In this document: positions 23,112-34,670 of the stretch, piece by piece
Layout of the letters: each line of letters starts with the position of its first letter
How positions within the stretch are numbered: position 1 is the first letter of the stretch
Assembly (NCBI RefSeq): GCF_963576675.1
Contig: NC_088917.1
Location: 17,016,001 to 17,080,000 of the forward strand
Length of the DNA: 64,000 nt
From: Euphorbia lathyris
Lineage: Eukaryota; Streptophyta; Magnoliopsida; Malpighiales; Euphorbiaceae
Direction of reading: 5' to 3'
Position numbers and translations under genes: made by a program
Notes under the pieces: generated by a model
What the model was told of the DNA's origin: nothing
Databases searched by the model: none
Seen by the model: the letters and a program-made list of their open reading frames with translations, nothing else

Positions 23112-25118
23112 AAATGAGAACAAACAAATGTAAAAATAAAAGCTACCAACAGACTTGTGGCCATTTCTTAACACATGTAGTTGACATGAATATTGCAGGT
23201 TATATTCTAATTAAAGTACCAATAAAAGAAACAATTTAGACCCAAGCATTAGGAAGGTGTAAAAGCCTAGCTTAAACACTTAATGTGTGGGGTTGTCAAC
23301 CTATGGTTATGTATATAGACAAATTGAAAAGAAATTGGTTTTGAAGAATGATTGTTTGTTATTTTATTGGGTACTGTGAATATAGGGGTTTCTAAATTCT
23401 ATGTTCCCACTACTAAGAATTTATAAGACAAGTAATTCAAGATTCTTTGAGGATGTTGAGCTGGCAGGGGGAAATATGGTTAAGTGATTCCTCATCCAAA
23501 AGAACAATCTCAACAACCTCAAGAATAATGGTAAAGTGAAATTCAGTAGAGAAATGAGAAATACAATTTTTTATTCATTATTTGGTATATCTCTAGGAAC
23601 ATAAAGATGATATTGAGTTTATCATGCCATAAGGAGTTCCAATTCTCAATTATGGGTTAATGTCCAACCTCAAGAATAAGTGCCAGTAAAGTGAAATTCA
23701 CCAGAGAAATGAGAAATACAATTTTTGATCATTATTTTGTATATCTCTAGAAACATAAAGATGGTATTGAGTTATCAATCTCATAAGGAGTTTCAATTCT
23801 CGATTGTGGGTTGATGCCATTAATTTAGAGTTTTAAAATCTTGTCAATTTTCTCAAAGGCAATTATAAAAGGATATAAGGTATTTATTGTTGTCAAAAAC
23901 TTCAGACGAAAAGAAGATATTATTTGTGAAAAGCTTTCTTTCTAGTTTCATTGAAAGATTATTTAATGTTATAATGACATTGCTAACTGGTTATGATCAC
24001 GAATTTCACTAAGTTATTGTCTCATTGATTTTGAGAAGAATTTGTTTGATAATTATGTATATTCTGGATTCAGTGGGAGCAAATTTATTTTTCTGTTTGA
24101 GAGACCCCCAAACTAGGTGATACCCTTATGATTAAAGGAGACGATTTTAGTCTCAAATAGTGCCCAAACAGTTATACATTATTTTTGTGTGCTCAAGTAC
24201 GTATGCATTCTAATATGTATTCATATTTGAGGTAATGAGCAGATATGCAAATATTTTAGTTTTGAAGTTTTAGAAAAGCACCTAATAAGGTCATGCGCTA
24301 TTCACATAGAATAAAGCTCGCATATATGTCAGAGTCAAATCAAGTAGATATCATTATGTATACTTATTCTGATTATATCGGATGCTCATTTTGTTTAAAG
24401 TTAATTTCAGTTTATTAGATGGGTGAATCATTTCTTCCATCATAGCAGCTATATCTATAGCGCATTATGAGGCATCTAGTTTTTTGGTTGAGTGTGAAAT
24501 TGTCATTAGGCTGTAATTCGGATATAGAAAGATAATATATTATGACAATAAGTCAACACTTATGTTCTACTAGTAATTAAATATCTAGTAGAAATTTCAG
24601 AATGGATCGGTGTCTAATGAGCATATTAGGACAAACTGCATGGATCCGCTCAGTTAATGATTATTGCCCATGATCTTTCATGAGCATATTGCTCATTTGG
24701 GTGTTGAATTGCTTAAGGAAATTTGAGTTCAGTGGGAGTTTGTATTTTGGATGCTCTTTAGTTTTAGACACGTTTGTTTGTTCGGTACCGATTCCAGTTA
24801 ATAAAGTTTTAAGTTTATTCCATTCTGCAAGTGTTATAGTCTTGATCTGACTAATGTGGACCAATTGGAAATAGACATGTTGAGATCACATTACATGTAA
24901 TTTCCATGCTACACATCCATACTTGATTCATGTCATTTGGTTATGCTAACATATGTGATCATTGTTGGTAAGGTCACACTAAAGGTCACTGATTCTGCTT
25001 TAGTTCTATATTGGTATGATTAATGGACGGAATTGTTGATATATGCATATAGTAAATATGATAGTGTATTTTGACGTCATAAAGGTTTCATAATTTTCAG
25101 GGATATACATGTTTCGCC
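23112..25118 (+). pseudogene. Copia integrase, RT and RNase H remnants
   Basis: Frame-broken traces: RFFEDVELAGG and CYFIGY, typical of the Copia integrase C-terminal region, lie at about 23250-23480, directly after only the first part of integrase, so most of the catalytic core is deleted. 23512-23825 holds a tandem duplication of about 160 bases (AAGTGAAATTCA...GAGAAATGAGAAATACA twice). The rest has only short hints of RT/RNase H. No catalytic YVDD box is readable. Confidence 0.6.
23512..23825 (+). repeat. Tandem duplication, two units of about 160 bases
   Basis: Both units carry GAGAAATGAGAAATACAATT, TATATCTCTAG.AACATAAAG and a shared end ATAAGGAGTT.CAATTCTC; a local duplication inside the Copia pol remnant. 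Confidence 0.8.
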
Positions 25119-25130
25119 CAAGTGGGAGAT
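25119..25130 (+). promoter_or_regulatory. Copia polypurine tract
   Basis: CAAGTGGGAGAT just before the 3' LTR start TGTTGG; the standard site for Copia. Confidence 0.88.
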
Positions 25131-25577
25131 TGTTGGATTTTTTATCCATAATGTGGGCTTTACATGTATAATATAGTAAATTATGGGCTATCATATATTA
25201 GTCCGTTAAGTGGTCTAATTTAGTTTATGGACCTAAGACATATATAATGGGTATGGGCTTATTTATGTGTAGATACCCAGTTGTAATATACTAATTCTAT
25301 GATGGGCTGAATAGTAATTACAACAGTTAGGTTTTCACTATAAATAGAGGGTTATGGTCCCTAGGGCATAAGCATTCTAATTCTACAACCTCCCCCATCA
25401 AGTGTAGATGTGCTAGTTGCTTTTAGCCTTAGAAGACCAATCAACCTAAGGTGTCTCTAATTCTCTTCAATCCGCTGCGCTATGTATTCAGGCAGCTTCC
25501 GTTTTAGATCTTAATGGATTAACATGAGTTTATGATCTTGTGGTTTATGGATCTAATTCCAATAAGTAATTCCAACA
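25131..25577 (+). repeat. Copia 3' LTR, complete
   Basis: 447 bases from TGTTGGATTT to TTCCAACA, with a TATA box at 25339-25347. About 98% identical by eye to the left copy where both exist, in contrast to the ruined interior. Confidence 0.93.
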
Positions 25578-26259
25578 CAATTTACATATATGGTCCTCAT
25601 ATGTATATTTTCAATTAATAATGGGGACAAATATATTGATGGTCTTCTTTTCTCTTTTAAGTTACAACGGGGAACTTTTAATATATGGAAGGAAGATAGA
25701 GCAGTTTCTCTTCCGGAAAAAGAAAAAAACTTCCCATTCATTCTTCATCTTCTCCTCCAAATCGAAGTGGATCTACTTTGAGGAAGAAGGAAGTCCTTCT
25801 TCCTCCTCCCACCGGGTTAGGTTTTCTGTTTTCTTTTTATTGTTTTTTTTCTTTTTAATCAGTGCCCATATACTTTTTCAGATCTCTCTATCTGCCTGGA
25901 TTGTATTTGCTTCCAATTATTTCTTTATAAACCTTCTTCGGATTTAACAAGAGCAGAAACGATTTATTTTATATGTGGATCAATAGATCTATGTGGTTGC
26001 AACAAAAAAAAAAGACTTTTATCCGAATGTTCGAAAGGGTCTAAGTGATGAAGATCGGATTGCAGTTACTCTTCTCTAGATTTTGATTTCCAATAAGTAT
26101 ATGTTTCATTGTTTTTGTGTGCTTTTTATACCTTTTATGGTTTTTCATGCTCTTTATAGTCATTTTGTTCCCTTTGTGGATTTTGTAAGGTTTTATTCCT
26201 TTTGGTTTTCTTATTATATTTGTATGTTTTTCATCTAATGAAAATATAAGCATTTACAT

Positions 26260-26305
<46 letters not shown>

Positions 26306-27564
26306 TTACAACCGGAGACAAATATATGTATAAATAAAGTAATTTGCTTTTTGAGAAAAATATATTTGAATAATTAGAAGATATCCTCTCTATACTTCTG
26401 TCACCCATATAACTCCTTACTTTCTTTTCTCTCTCCTTCAGGTCGTCTTCTTTCCCTGTTTTGCTATCTTCGCTCTTTTTACTCCGGCATCTCCGACTAT
26501 CACCTCCCTCTCCGTTCATTCGTCTCCTTACTTCCTGTTCCTTTCTCTAGTCACTCCTCTCTGAGTTTCTCTTTCAAAAACATGGGTATTTGTTCTTGCG
26601 TAAACAGACGGCAGAATTATTTGCTTGCAACCTCATGTGGGCGATGAGGCAGGAGGGAAATCTAACTCTAGCGATGGCCAAGGGTGGTTGGGGAAGGTGT
26701 GGGTTTGTCCAATTATTGAGGTATTTTTTTGCGATTTCTTATCTACAGATAGTATATTTCAGTTTCTGGCTCTCACCCATGAAGTTCAGTTTCATATTTA
26801 TGGGTTTCCTATTTTATCTGCCTCTAATTTCTTCCATGTCACGCGCTCTTTTCCCTAGTTGTGAATGTTAGGGTTTCTTTCACATTCTGCGATTCTTGGA
26901 TGTGCAACCGCTGCCCACTTCATCAAATTCTATGCTTGGTAGGTTAACAATTCATTAATTTTTCATATCTCAATTATTATATCTTTGGGTTTTGCATATT
27001 AATGATTATTATCAATTTCAGGATTGTTTTTCCTCTATTATCTTAAGTCGCTCTTGTATTTCAATACATATCTATGGAATGTGAATTTGAACAATGTTGT
27101 CTCCAACTTACTCTAAGTTATGTTGGTTCTATGAATTAGATGATTTCTGATGCAGGTATATGCTACAATTTTAGTCATGAAAAGTCTAATATCATGAAGT
27201 ATAAACATAAGTGATGTAATTTGCTGTCTCGATGAACTAGGAGTTCTGAATCCTGGCAGTTAATTTTTTTTTTCTGTTTGAATATTCAAAATGCAATTTG
27301 ATAATGTCTTTACCAAAAATAGATCAATTTTTTTTATTTATTTAAGCTCAATTTCTGGTTTGTTTTTCATATTTGTAATTGCTTTATTATTTAGAGAATT
27401 CTTTTGAATGTCAATCGTGAATATATTTGTGCGCGAGGTATGGGTTGTTAGTAAAAAAATTGATTACCTGGTTGGTAAGGAATGAACTCTGGTGATTTTA
27501 ATGTGTTAAGTTGTACAAGTCTGTCTTGATGGTAGTTGGTTTAAACTATAATAGGATCCCTTTT
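25578..27564. other. Unassigned sequence between Copia and CACTA elements
   Basis: No confident gene. 26395-26585 is pyrimidine-rich like a plant 5' UTR and is followed by ATG at 26582 (MGICSCVNRRQNYLLATSCG, then stop), with a possible donor near 26720; this may be a lost first exon, but I do not recognise the protein. Overlapping short ORFs (26590-26871, 26625-26858) show no known domain. The stretch 26100-26260 plus the A run looks like the tail of a retroposed transcript. Confidence 0.4.
26261..26302 (+). repeat. 42-base poly(A) run, possible retroposon tail
   Basis: Pure A after a T-rich 3'-UTR-like stretch (TCTAATGAAAATATAAGCAT), resembling the end of a 5'-truncated LINE or a retroposed mRNA. 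No flanking duplication was established. Confidence 0.55.
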
Positions 27565-27580
27565 CGGTGCCATATATTGT

Positions 27581-28030
27581 CACTTGTGCCACGGTTAAAA
27601 TCGTGGCACAAGTTTAAAATTTCCGTAGCTACACTACGTAGCCACAGAAATTCTTCCGTGGCACAAGTGATCGTGGCTAAGTAGTTGCCACAGAAAAATA
27701 ATGGTCGTGGCGTAAATGAGTTCTTATGCCACATGAACGTCCGTGGCTAATCACATCCTTTTCCACGGGTAAACTCGTGGCAAGAATAAAATACATGTGG
27801 CAAGTAATAGCAACCCGTGGCAATCAACCCAACATAGCCACGAGCAAAACCGTGGCAAAAGTAAAATAATTATGGCTAGAAATCTTGTTTAGCCACGAGC
27901 ATAACCGTGGCAAAATAGAACCTGTAGCTAGAAATTTTGTGTGCCACAAGCATAAATGTGGCAAAAATAGATTCGTTGTGTCTGTAAAGATTTCCTAGCC
28001 ACGAACATCATCGTGGCAAACATAATCAGT
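27581..28030. repeat. Left subterminal repeats of outer CACTA (CGTGGC/GCCACG)
   Basis: About twenty copies of CGTGGCA-type and GCCACG-type motifs in both orientations, the arrangement bound by TNPA-like protein in En/Spm elements. The same motifs recur at 42960-43240. Confidence 0.82.
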
Positions 28031-28368
28031 GGTAATTTATTTTAATTTATTATTATTATTATTATTATATGATCTTTTAAAGACTCAAATTTCAACCAAT
28101 CTTCTCAAAAATAATATTTATTAATTAAACATGAATCTTTCTAGCTATCAGGAAAAGAAAATTTATCAAAAGTATCCAATAGAAAAAAATTTCCCCATCA
28201 CTACCATACAAATAATAATAGAAAAAATCATAAGAAAAAATGACATTCGCAGCAAGCTTCCAAACATTGGAGTTACCCCACTTGTAGTTGAAGAAACCAA
28301 ATGGTTTAATTCACCAACTGTTACAAAATCAACAATCAAAGTTAAGACAATATTTATATACATTAATA
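28031..28368. other. Outer CACTA internal sequence without clear genes
   Basis: AT-rich; a (TTA)n stretch at about 28046-28065. The minus strand contains a possible further exon near 28260-28320 (GVTPMFGSLL), not confirmed. Confidence 0.45.
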
Positions 28369-29150
28369 TTACGAAAGCAAACAATGAGAATGTGGACCGA
28401 TCTCATTACCATCCTCATCAAACTCCACATTAATTTTTTCCCCGGGAGGTAATGCTGTAAACTTTATGCAGTATACAATGCCTCTGGTTTTTCTAATAGT
28501 ACCTAGATATGTAGAGAGATCAAAATATGTAATTAATGCAACACACCAAATCTTTGAAAATTTGAAAGCCAGTGATAGAAAAGATGGAAGCAACATGAAA
28601 TAGCCAATCATCATAAACTTCTATAAAATTGAATTGTTGAGGATTACTAGCAAGTAGCAAGAAGAGAAATAACAGAAATAACAAATCAGTTCATACCAGG
28701 AAGATTAAGTTCTCCTTCCATATTTGCAGGACTTGAACCGCTCATCGCTTCACCATCAACATCATTAGGAAAAGTATCTTCAATTCCAGCTCCTCTTCGA
28801 AATTGTCCAACTTGATCATAGCTTGTCTCCAAAATGTATATCTTCTTGATAATCTGTATTGAAGAAAACATTTAAATGTTTAACGAAAACAATAGTTCGT
28901 TAAATCAATGACATAAATAAGATTTCAACATGTCTTAAACCTTTCTCTATTTCAGCATCTTCGTGCCCATTAGATTCATTCTCATTGAAATCTTGGCTAC
29001 TTACATCAGAAAAGGAAAAAAATAAATAATTGTAAATATATCACATGGACACCTGGTATTATATGATAATAATTCTCACATGGCCCCATGGGGGTTGCAG
29101 GACAGTAGTTATCTTCATTGTCAATATCTTCACACGTTTGCTGCTGAGTA
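28369..29150 (-). pseudogene. Exons of a CACTA TNP-type accessory gene
   Basis: Minus-strand exon-like pieces with splice-like borders. About 28530-28385 gives KTRGIVYCIKF, LPPGEKINVEFDEDG and NEIGPHS, the motif preceding the conserved core of plant Ptta/En/Spm (TNP1/Transposase_24-like) proteins. Upstream, 28871-28700 encodes an acidic segment (QFRRGAGIEDTF, LNLPG), about 29003-28945 another (SQDFNENESNGHEDAE) and about 29140-29045 perhaps a fourth (CEDIDNEDNY). The protein would bind subterminal repeats and assist excision. The rest of the gene is cut off by the inner element at 29213; a candidate first exon is at 41945-42075. Confidence 0.6.
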
Positions 29151-29209
29151 CTAAAAGATGCATTCAAAAACATATTTGTACTTGGATCCCAAAGTTATAT
29201 AAATTGAAG

Positions 29210-29212
29210 GGA
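29210..29212. repeat. 3-bp target duplication GGA, left
   Basis: GGA before CACTACACC; matched at 39745-39747 directly after the right terminus. CACTA elements make 3-bp duplications. Confidence 0.85.
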
Positions 29213-29510
29213 CACTACACCATAGATTGCCTATAGCAACTAATTTTCAAAAATCGCTACCGTCAATCGTTGCATTTTCTTGCATTACCAAATTTTATTT
29301 TATTACTCATGTTTATGTAAGTCTAATGCAACGATTATGCATGAAGTGTTGCTTTCGATTTATTTTTAATTGCTTAATTTGAAGAAAGGCAACAATAATA
29401 TGATATTTACGACATGTTGTTGCCTTATTTAACTTGGTAATTAGATAAAGCAACGACGTACCATGTGAAAATACTATTCCATCGTTGCATTTAAAAAAAT
29501 GCAATCACTA
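29213..29510. repeat. Left terminus and subterminal repeats of inner CACTA
   Basis: The terminal repeat at 29213-29240 is followed by scattered GCAAC/GTTGC motifs (for example near 29270, 29328, 29347, 29388, 29451, 29482), mirrored at the right end. Confidence 0.85.
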
Positions 29511-29884
29511 TACCTAATTAATTTGATAAATTTAATTTCAACACTTAATAATTATGATTCTATACATAGTTTGTAAATAATTTCCTTTATTGACTAATAA
29601 AAATAGAGTAAAGTTGTATAATAATTTTTTTATGCAGTAATAGAAAAAAAACTAAAAAAACAACTAAAAAATTTGTATTTTAAATTATATTATTTATTTA
29701 TTATGAAATTAAATGAAATTAAATTAAATAAAATTCTATTATTCTCTATATAAATAACAATTATATTAACAATCTATTTAATATAATTGAATATAAATAA
29801 TATAATTAACATAATTAATTTTACTTAACTTTATTTAATGATAAGTTTAATAAATTAATTAATAAGTTAAAAAGTAATAAAATA
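29511..29884. other. AT-rich internal sequence of inner CACTA
   Basis: Very AT-rich, no coding potential or clear repeat structure. Confidence 0.6.
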
Positions 29885-30466
29885 GGGTTAAGGTGCAAAA
29901 ATATCCCTAACGTTTTGAGTTAGGAGCAATTTTACCCCTAACGTTTAAAATGGTGCAATTTTACCCCTAACGTTGGAAACCAAGAGCAATTTTACCCCTA
30001 ACGTTAATAAATTGGGTCAATTTGAGAAATAATTCATCAAACTGTCTTCTCGGTCATGAATCTTGTTATCTACACTTCATACATGTGTCATTTTATCAGT
30101 AACAAATCACAAACATTTGTTAGGATGTGAAAAAAATAAAAAAAATATACTGTCTTTTTGTACGGATTAGACAAAAAAATTCAAAAAATCTACCGAATTT
30201 ATAAATATTAATCTCAAATTCTATTATTAAATTATAAAAAACATGAAATTCTTTTTTTTAGAACAAATTGTTATGGAATTGGTGCAGAATAATGAATAAA
30301 AATTTATGTGTTTTATAATAGTGTCTAAAATTGATCCAATTTATCAACGTTAGGGGTAAAATTGCTCTTGGCTTCCAACGTTAGGGGTAAAATTGCACCA
30401 TTTTAGACGTTAGGGGTAAAATTGCTCCTAGCCCAAAACGTTAGGGGTATTTTTGCACCTTAACCC
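29885..30466. mobile_element. Mutator-like MITE with long periodic inverted repeats
   Basis: 582 bases flanked by the 9-bp duplication aataaaata (29876-29884 and 30467-30475). The inverted repeats are about 135 bases long, start GGGTTAAGGTGCAAAAATA and are themselves built of a 20-base unit of the form GCAATTTTACCCCTAACGTT repeated about four times. The centre is AT-rich and noncoding. The 9-bp duplication indicates Mutator-type transposase acting in trans. Confidence 0.92.
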
Positions 30467-30475
30467 AATAAAATA

Positions 30476-31436
30476 ATTAAATATAACTATTATTTTTTAA
30501 TAATTATAATAAAATAAAATAAATTAATAAGTATAATTTGTAAAAATTTATAAACTCTTCTTATTAATAATTCCCCAATTTTTTTTTGTCCAATATACAA
30601 TCCTCCCAAAAAAAATTGGATTCCCTCCAAAATTATATCAAATATATTTGGACCATTTTTTAGGCAAAAAAAAATTAGTCAAAAGAGAATCAAGTTGTTC
30701 TGAACCCCTCTCTCCCCTCTATCCTTTGTGCGATCTCCTCTCTCCTCGAGTCTGATCAGCCTTTAATCCAAATTGTTCTGAACCCTAAATATTTGCATTT
30801 ACAATATTTTCTCAAAAGTCTTCATACCCATAAAGGTAGGTTCACGCGTTCAAGGACCTATTGAAGTCGAGGCTCTTCCGCAGTTGATGTGGGGTTGTAT
30901 CTGTATCCTCTTTTTTAATTGATTCGATACAATAGGGGAAAAGAGCTCATGCCTCATCTTCCCTTCATTCTAAGGCTAAATCCAGGTCTGATTTAGTTCA
31001 GTTCCCCAACCAAACATCATGCCGCCGGTAATCACCTCCATACCATCAGCTCTGGATGTCGACCTCCACTGACTTGCTTTTCCTGGTTCAGATTTGAATA
31101 ACAATCATAGTCAAAGATCGATGATTTTCCAGTTAGTTCGGTTAGTTTATTAGTTTAGTATAAATTTCAATTGTGTATTTACTGATATTACAAATTTATG
31201 AAATTAGGGCTCATTACCCGGAATTGGAAATTTTGGATCAAAGATTTATTACAGATGCACTGTTATCAGCTCAACTTCTTGAATACGAAATTTCTCTCTC
31301 GTTTATTCAATTTGCATTGTTTCAATGTGAATTTATGGAGTGCCTATTGAATAATCCTTACATTGAAGCTGGATTTGAAGGGCTTCAGCGCTAAGCTCTG
31401 AATCTGCCAAAAGGTTTATTCAATTTCTCATATGTA
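30476..31436 (+). other. Probable promoter and 5' UTR of the CBL gene
   Basis: 30700-30800 is CT-rich like a plant 5' UTR. 31197-31394 contains an open frame (AHYPELEILDQRFITDALLS...), which begins just after an acceptor-like AG; I do not recognise it, and it might be an exon of another captured gene or chance. No clear TATA box was fixed. Confidence 0.4.
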
Positions 31437-33015
31437 ATGGGTTGCATTTTTTCAAAAAGAGTAACGAGAGCTAAGAGAGCTGAGTTGGAGGATTCTGTTA
31501 TTCTTGCTGATCAAACACCTTGTAAGTTCCCAACCTTTCATTTGTTCCATTGTCTAACCCAAATTTATTGAAGCTTTAAGCATTTTAAGGCAGAAAAACT
31601 AACAAAGATCGGTTTCCTTTGACCAGTTTCCAGAAATGAGATTGAAGCTTTACATGAGCTATATAAGAAACTAAGTACTTGCGTTGTCAAAGATGAGTTT
31701 ATCCAGAAGGTTGCCTCTTATCACCAAGTAATTTTAGTTGCTAAGCAAGGCACTTATATTATATCTTAATAGTGATTTCTCCACTTTTGACTCTTCATTA
31801 ATTTGCTATTACTTTTCTGAAAAACAGGAAGACCTCAAGTTTGCCCTTTTCAGATATAACAATAAGCAGAACCTCTTTGCAGATAGGGTATGTGCCTATG
31901 TGGTGTTAATTACATTACATGTTATTTTAACTCATAATTATAGACATGATTAAGCTTCCTTGTTAGGGATTTTTTAGAATTTTACCTGTAATGTGACATC
32001 CATTATTGCAGATTATGCTTAAGCATGTCTATAACTATTGAACAAAGAACAATTGATTTATGACATCTTTATTAAAATGCAAAGTTTAGTAGTTGTTTCA
32101 ATTCAGATCATGTGGTTTGTCTTCAATAATCATTCATCATTGTTTGTCCAATGAAGATTTGCTCCCTATAGGCTATATCATGTTGAATGTTTGGAGATAT
32201 TTGATCTTTTTGATGTCAAACGCAATAGGCATATTGACTTTGGAGAATTCATCCTTTCTTTGAGTGTGTTTCACCCAAAAACTCCTGATGCAGTCAAAAT
32301 TAAATGTAAAAACTCTTTCAGTGGTTTTATAACCTGCATATCATTCGTCAGATATTCTTTATGTTGCAAGTTAGTTAATGTGTTGTAGCTACTAAAGCAG
32401 AAAACCTAATGTGGCAGATGCGTTCAAACTGTATGATCTGAGGCGTACTGGTTACATTGAGTATGAGGAGGTGCATTCTTTCTTCCCGTCCCGTCCCATT
32501 TTGCTGCCATTTCACTCAGCTCTTGCTTTTTGAAATTTGTATAAATTGAAGTAATTTTGATTTCCTTTAGTTGGTTTTTGTCCTTCGGTTATGTCTACTT
32601 GAAACTCACAATCAGGTTGCTTCCAGATTTTTATGAGATTTTTCCAAGAAAGTGTATTAACTATGGGAGTGGAAACACTGATGATAATGTTGACAGTTGA
32701 AGGAGATGGTATCTGCTCTATTGGAAGAATCCGATTTGCATATATTTGAGGATGTTATTGAAACAATTGTAGACAAGGTATGAAAAAATGTGAGATTATA
32801 CTCTTGAGGGCTCTACTCTCACTTTTGTTTCCGGACTTGTGGTTTTGATGTTTATAATCTCTGCTTTGTCTATTATTTAGACATTCAATGAGGCCGATAC
32901 AAAAGGCGATGGACGGATTGATCAAGAAGAGTGGGAAGAATATGTGGCGAGGAATCCATCGCTCCTAAAGAACATGACACTACCTTATTTAATGTACTCT
33001 AAAAACTTACAATGA
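31437..33015 (+). CDS. Calcineurin B-like (CBL) calcium sensor, missing the normal last exon
   Basis: Seven exons fit with GT/AG introns: 31437-31521, 31627-31709, 31828-31887, 32197-32305, 32418-32470, 32697-32777, 32881-32993. The 60, 109, 53, 81 and 113-nt exons are, as I recall, the sizes conserved in plant CBL genes. The frame is open for 194 codons. MGCIFSK fits N-myristoylation plus palmitoylation, so it would be membrane-bound. EF-hands include [27 protein letters not shown] and the canonical [14 protein letters not shown]. CBLs bind Ca2+ and activate CIPK kinases. The C-terminal exon with FPSF is absent: reading on stops at 33013-33015, or an alternative exon at 33114-33177 adds 20 unrelated residues. 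Closest in feel to CBL4/5/8. It lies inside the inner CACTA, so it is probably a captured copy. Confidence 0.85.
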
Positions 33016-33470
33016 AAACTTATTTTTCAATTAACCATCTTTTACTTCTATATTGAAATCATGCTTCTTTGCAATCAGATTACTGTTTTTGCTTCTTTTC
33101 GTGTTTTTACCAGAGTCAAGGAATTAGAAGTAAGCAGAAGAGGAAGGCTCGAAGCTTTTAGGTCAGAATTGATTTAGGTCAATATAGCTTTTAGGTTGCT
33201 GATTAGAGAATCGATGGAGTCTAGGGTCCTATTGTCATCAACATAGAGGCTTGCCGGATTCCAGTCAAACAGAATCAAAAAGGTAAACTCTCGTTCTTTT
33301 GATTTGAAAAGTTTCATACATTTGATAAGCATGAGGATTAATTTTTAGTTGCTTGGATGCTGTTACTTTGGAAAAGGACTAGAATTCTTAACATATATTC
33401 TATTGTATAATTTCATCATAAATTTTATTGTATAATTTCATCATAAATGAAAATGAACCATCCTGCTTTA
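33016..33470 (+). other. Sequence between CBL and PPR pieces
   Basis: Includes the possible terminal CBL exon 33114-33177. Otherwise noncoding, with a short repeat (TTTATTGTATAATTTCATCATAAAT near 33396-33448). Confidence 0.45.
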
Positions 33471-33660
33471 GCAAATCAATGATATAAATTGCAAATTCCT
33501 ATGCTTTGTTCTAGAATAAGGATTTGTTTTTCTCCCATGTATGCAATTCTAAAGTAAATGTACTGATGCCTTCTTACATGCAATGACATTTAAGCTTGCT
33601 AAATGTCTTTGAGAGATCATTCACATGTAGAATATTATATTCCCAGTACACATGGTAGAA
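33471..33660 (+). repeat. Direct repeat before the PPR fragment
   Basis: Matches 34837-35025 (TGATATAAATTGCAAAT, ATAAGGATTTGTTTTTCTC, TGATGCCTTCTTAC, GTCTTTGAGAGATCATTCAC). Same orientation, 1.37 kb apart. Confidence 0.88.
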
Positions 33661-33707
33661 TATTTGTTGAGGTTCAACCGGTCATAGACAAAAAAAAGGC
33701 ATTCACA

Positions 33708-34670
33708 ATGTCTCCTACGATACTGCCTCCAATGTCGTTCTACCGTCTGTCTCTTTTCTGCTCTTATCTTGCATCAACAATAAATCCTTACCACAGGGTA
33801 AACAACTCCATGCTCTTATTATCTCTATGGGATTTGAGCAACACCCAGTTTTGGTACCCAAGCTTATTGCTTTTTATTCACAGTTCAATATGCTAGTTGA
33901 TGCTCATACTGTAACTGAGAATTCAGACATCTTAGATCCTCTTCCTTGGAATATTCTCATCTTGTCCTATGTTAGAAATACACTGTATGGAGAGGCTCTT
34001 TCTGCTTATAAACAGAGGAAAAGTAAACGTATCAGACCTGATAATTTCACTTATCCATCTGTTCTTAAGGCCTATGGTGAAACAATGGATCTAGCCTTTG
34101 GAAGAGAGGTTCACACGTCTATTATTGCTAGCAATCAACTGTGGAGCTTGTTTGTGCATAATTCCTTGGTTTCCATGTATGCAAAAACTGGTGAATTAGA
34201 CATAGCTCGTTGCTTGTTTGACAGTATGCTAGAAAGAGATGATGTCTCTTGGAATGCTATGATCTCTGGTTATGCCTCCAACAGAATGTGGAATGAAGCA
34301 TTTGATTTGTTTGAAAAAATGCGGGTTGAAGGTGTTGAAGTCAATGCTATAACTTGGAACACCATAGTTGGAGGGTGCTTGCAGTTGGGAAACTTTAAAG
34401 GGGCACTTCATTTGCTTGCTCAGATGAGAAGTTGTGGTATTCATTTAGATTTAGTGGTAATGGTAATTGGTTTGAGTGCATGCTCCTACATAGGGGCCAT
34501 TAAATTAGGTAAAGAGATTCATGGTTCAGCAATCCGTAGCGTTCGTGATAGTGCTGATAATGTTAAAAATGCACTGATCACTATGTATTCTAGATGCAAA
34601 GATCTTGAACATGCTTATATTATGTTTCAATCAATTGAGACTAAGAATATAATCACTTGTAACTCTATGC
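33708..34670 (+). pseudogene. PLS-class PPR protein fragment
   Basis: The ORF from 33827 encodes pentatricopeptide repeats: PLPWNILILSYVRN, PDNFTYPSVLKA, DDVSWNAMISGYASN, ITWNTIVGGCLQLGN and NALITMYSRCKDLEHA are classic P, L and S motifs. Upstream homology (LFCSYLAS, then GKQLHALIISMGFE) continues in another frame, so one frameshift lies near 33797. After NIITCNSML the PPR pattern stops at about 34670; the remaining ORF to 34849 is unrelated. The last PPR and any E/DYW region are missing. Relatives act in organelle RNA editing or processing. The overall pattern reminds me of the At1g71490-type protein. Confidence 0.82.

Larger units (their letters stand above)
9180..25577 (+). mobile_element. 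Degenerate Copia element carrying a nested chromovirus
   Basis: Bounded by LTR copies at 9180-9569 and 25131-25577, with a tRNA-iMet primer site after the first and a polypurine tract before the second. Gag, protease, GAG-pre-integrase and integrase remnants appear in Copia order on the plus strand, all riddled with stops. Without the Tekay-like insertion (12388-22101 plus one duplicated 5-mer) the element would be about 6.7 kb. The first 59 bases of the left LTR are absent. Confidence 0.9.

Noticed and set aside
27581..28030. Regular spaced GCCACG/CGTGGC motifs considered as a CRISPR-like array
   Set aside because: The motif is six bases, both orientations, irregular spacing, and pairs with a CACTA end; plants have no CRISPR arrays.
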